Below, in pieces: positions 61,995 to 64,000 of a stretch of DNA of 64,000 nucleotides. The position numbers and the translations under genes are program-made. The notes beneath the pieces were generated by a model. That model worked only from the letters and a program-made list of their open reading frames with translations. It had not been told where the DNA came from and searched no databases. How positions within the stretch are numbered: the first letter of the stretch is position 1; each line of letters starts with the position of its first letter. This stretch comes from Chloracidobacterium sp. Its GTDB lineage: Bacteria > Acidobacteriota > Blastocatellia > Pyrinomonadales > Pyrinomonadaceae. Location: positions 45,357 to 109,356 of the forward strand of contig JADJRV010000008.1 of the NCBI GenBank assembly GCA_016712045.1, in the 5' to 3' direction.

Positions 61995-62166
61995 TTAGAA
62001 CATCCTTTTCAGTCTGGAACCCCTCACCCACACTTCCTATACCGTGACACTGTAACAGAAGATTTCCTCAGTCGCTACTCCCGTTTCTAACAGCCAACTT
62101 GCGATTCGCTCGGTTGTCGCTTATTGTGAAAATCATCGGATTCGCAACTTAAACTTCACACAAAAC

Positions 62167-63534
62167 ATGGCATCTGTAACTGATAGAAAGAACGATCGCC
62201 GCGAGATCTTTGGCTGGTTGATGTACGACTGGGCGAACAGCGCCTTTTTTACCGTTGTTGTCGGGGTGCTCGTTGGGCCTTACTTGCTCGCGTTGGCGGA
62301 GAAAGCTGTCGGAGCGGACGGCGTCATTTTGGATCTATTCTTTTTTGACGTAACGCCAAAGGGGCTGCCGGCGTTTTGCACGGCGATCTCGGTCCTCGCG
62401 ATGGTCGCGATGCTGCCGGTGCTCGGTGCGATAGCGGATTACACCAACCTAAAGAAATCGATGATGGCGGTGTTTTGCTATCTCGGCGTGATCGCGGGTG
62501 CGCTGCTTTTTTTCGTTACGGAAAGCTATGTTGCCTGCAGCGTGCTCTTTATCATCGCGAATATGAGCTTTGCGGCCGCGAACGTTTTCTACAACGCCTT
62601 TCTCATCGACATAACGACCGAAGACCTCCGCGATAAGGTCTCAAGCTACGGCTACGGCGCGGGTTATCTGAGCGGCTTTCTCGTGCTCGTGCTCAATCTG
62701 ATCTTTTTGAAATACGCGGGCGAGTGGTTTGGCATCACGACAGGGACGGCCGTGCGCATCTCGTTTTTATTTGCTTCGCTGTGGTGGGGAGCCTTTGCGG
62801 TCGTCACGTTTTTTCTCGTCAGAACACGCAACCCGGATAGGGAAGTACCGCACAACAGAAACCTCGCAACCGTCGGATTCACCGAGATGTGGGCCACGCT
62901 CAAGGAACTTCGCCGTCTGCGTTACACGATGCTTTTCCTCGTCGCGTATCTCTTTTACAATGACGGCATCCAGACCGTGATACTGCAATCGTCGGTGTTT
63001 ATCTCGTACGAACTCTTTACATCAAAGGGCCTCGAGGACGACCCGTCGTTTTTGATAATGATCTTTGGCGTCGCACAGATCAGCGCATTCGCCGGGGCTC
63101 TCATCTTCGAACGCATCGCACGGAGCTTGGGTGCAAAACGCACGATCATGCTCGCTCTCGTCGTCTGGTGCGGCATCGTGATCTATGCGTACGGATTCTT
63201 TGAGACAAAGACACAGGCCTACATCATGGGCGGCGCGATCGGTATGGTGCTCGGCGCGGCACAGGCTCTGTCGCGGTCGCTGTATTCGCAGATGATACCG
63301 CGCGGACGCGAAGCGTCGTTCTTCGGGCTCTACGAGATCTCCGAAAAGGGAACGTCGTGGATGGGGCAACTTATGTTTACCATCATCGTCGGGGCGACGG
63401 GGTCATTTCGGCACGCGATACTCGGGCTGATCGTGTTCTTTGTCGTCGGCACGATCATTTTGCTCTTCACCGATACGACACGCGCGATCCACGAAGCCGG
63501 GAACCTAACCCCTGACGAGGCCGCGACACATTAG
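62167..63534 (+). CDS. UMF1-family MFS transporter
   Basis: The 455-residue protein has 12 predicted membrane helices. LMYDWANSAFFTVVVGVLVGP at the start, VLGAIADYTNLKK after helix 2 and QALSRSLYSQMIPRGREASFFG in the second half match the UMF1 (Atg22-like) group. Substrates are unknown, possibly small metabolites. It is transcribed alone and is followed by the LOG-family gene after 47 bases. Confidence 0.9.
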   Translation: MASVTDRKNDRREIFGWLMYDWANSAFFTVVVGVLVGPYLLALAEKAVGADGVILDLFFFDVTPKGLPAFCTAISVLAMVAMLPVLGAIADYTNLKKSMMAVFCYLGVIAGALLFFVTESYVACSVLFIIANMSFAAANVFYNAFLIDITTEDLRDKVSSYGYGAGYLSGFLVLVLNLIFLKYAGEWFGITTGTAVRISFLFASLWWGAFAVVTFFLVRTRNPDREVPHNRNLATVGFTEMWATLKELRRLRYTMLFLVAYLFYNDGIQTVILQSSVFISYELFTSKGLEDDPSFLIMIFGVAQISAFAGALIFERIARSLGAKRTIMLALVVWCGIVIYAYGFFETKTQAYIMGGAIGMVLGAAQALSRSLYSQMIPRGREASFFGLYEISEKGTSWMGQLMFTIIVGATGSFRHAILGLIVFFVVGTIILLFTDTTRAIHEAGNLTPDEAATH

Positions 63535-63581
63535 GGCCGCTTTTGTGAAATCATGGCGTCAGGATATAATTGGATCCATAC

Positions 63582-64000
63582 GTGAGCGATAATTCCGAAA
63601 AATTGTAAACCATATTTGGCGGGGCGAAATGTAAAGACGATTCGCCTGAATACCAGTCTGCCAAAGAGATGGGCCGGCGGCTGGCCGAGGCCGGATTTAC
63701 TATCTGCACCGGCGGTTATCTAGGCATCATGGAGGCCGCTTCGCGCGGTGCGCGCGAGGCCGGCGGGCGTGTGCTGGGCATTGTGATGAATCAGTTCAAA
63801 CACGAACCCAACCGCTTTTTGACCGACAAAGTCGCGACCGATCATTTCTACGACCGTCTGCAAAATCTTATTACGCGATCCGTCGGTTTTGTCGCATTTC
63901 GCGGCGGCATGGGCACAGTCACCGAAATCTCGCTTGTCTGGAACAAACTGACGACCGGCGTTATCGGCAGACGTCCGCTTGTGCTTGTCGGCGATTGCTG
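63582..64000 (+). CDS. LOG-family (TIGR00730-like) protein, 3' end missing, one frame break
   Basis: From the GTG at 63582 (VSDNSEKIV), one base must be removed near 63614 (AAA to AA) to read TIFGGAKCKDDSPEYQSAKEM. It then continues AGFTICTGGYLGIMEAASRG and FRGGMGTVTEISLVWNKL to the window edge. The GGxxGxMEA and PGGxGTxxE-like (here RGGMGTVTE) motifs belong to the LOG/lysine decarboxylase-like group, cytokinin-type nucleoside phosphoribohydrolases. About 130 residues are visible. Confidence 0.85.

Overview
This window looks like chromosomal DNA from a Gram-negative member of the Acidobacteriota, most likely close to the Blastocatellia. The support is an LPS-type outer-membrane toolkit (an LptA-like protein, LptB, an MsbA-like exporter, MlaDEF, a TolC-like protein and a WaaE-like glycosyltransferase), a VWFA-like secreted protein of the kind abundant in Acidobacteria, many small exported proteins without known homologues, and a moderate-GC codon style. 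The placement is inference. I see no phage, integrase, transposase or CRISPR array.

Bases 1-7199 run left to right: the end of an LptA-like gene, lptB, rpoN, hpf, rapZ, a mannose-type PTS EIIA, HPr, an arginase and ddl. The first part is the familiar rpoN-centred regulatory cluster. Bases 7203-12062 run leftwards: a VWFA-like protein with two other exported proteins, a glycosyltransferase and a TolC-like channel. Bases 12269-18732 hold glycolysis and secretion genes (gap, a small lipoprotein, pgk, a YitT-type membrane protein, three tandem small exported paralogues, tpiA, secG, tRNA-Leu). Bases 18757-25457 hold a small secreted protein and an arginine cluster on the minus strand: argR, an unassigned P-loop protein, argC, a 75-residue protein, argD, an acetylornithine-type carbamoyltransferase, an exported protein and argB, with a perfect palindrome upstream of argR.

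Bases 25531-30427 carry mlaE-mlaF-mlaD and a sigma/anti-sigma/Spy-like set. Bases 30612-48961 are mainly metabolic: proS, proline dehydrogenase, a yeast-type cytosine deaminase, a CoA-transferase, a large BNR/sortilin-like protein, thiolase, 3-hydroxybutyryl-CoA dehydrogenase, an M16 peptidase pair, a UbiD-type decarboxylase, a metallophosphoesterase and a pyrophosphatase-like enzyme. Bases 49051-64000 hold two paralogous lipoproteins, cupin and OsmC proteins, asnS, an MsbA-like exporter, an AmgK/MurU-like cell-wall recycling pair, several unknowns, a UMF1-type transporter and the start of a LOG-family gene.

At least seventeen single- or double-base frame breaks interrupt otherwise well-conserved genes, including pgk, tpiA, mlaF and rapZ. 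Most sit in short homopolymers, so I read them as sequencing or assembly errors, and I give whole-gene coordinates across them. The most unusual structures are a 62-bp triple repeat with compensating palindromes (51019-51204), an exactly phased 21-bp repeat (61331-61561), three tandem Sm-like exported paralogues, and the unassigned P-loop gene inside the arginine operon.
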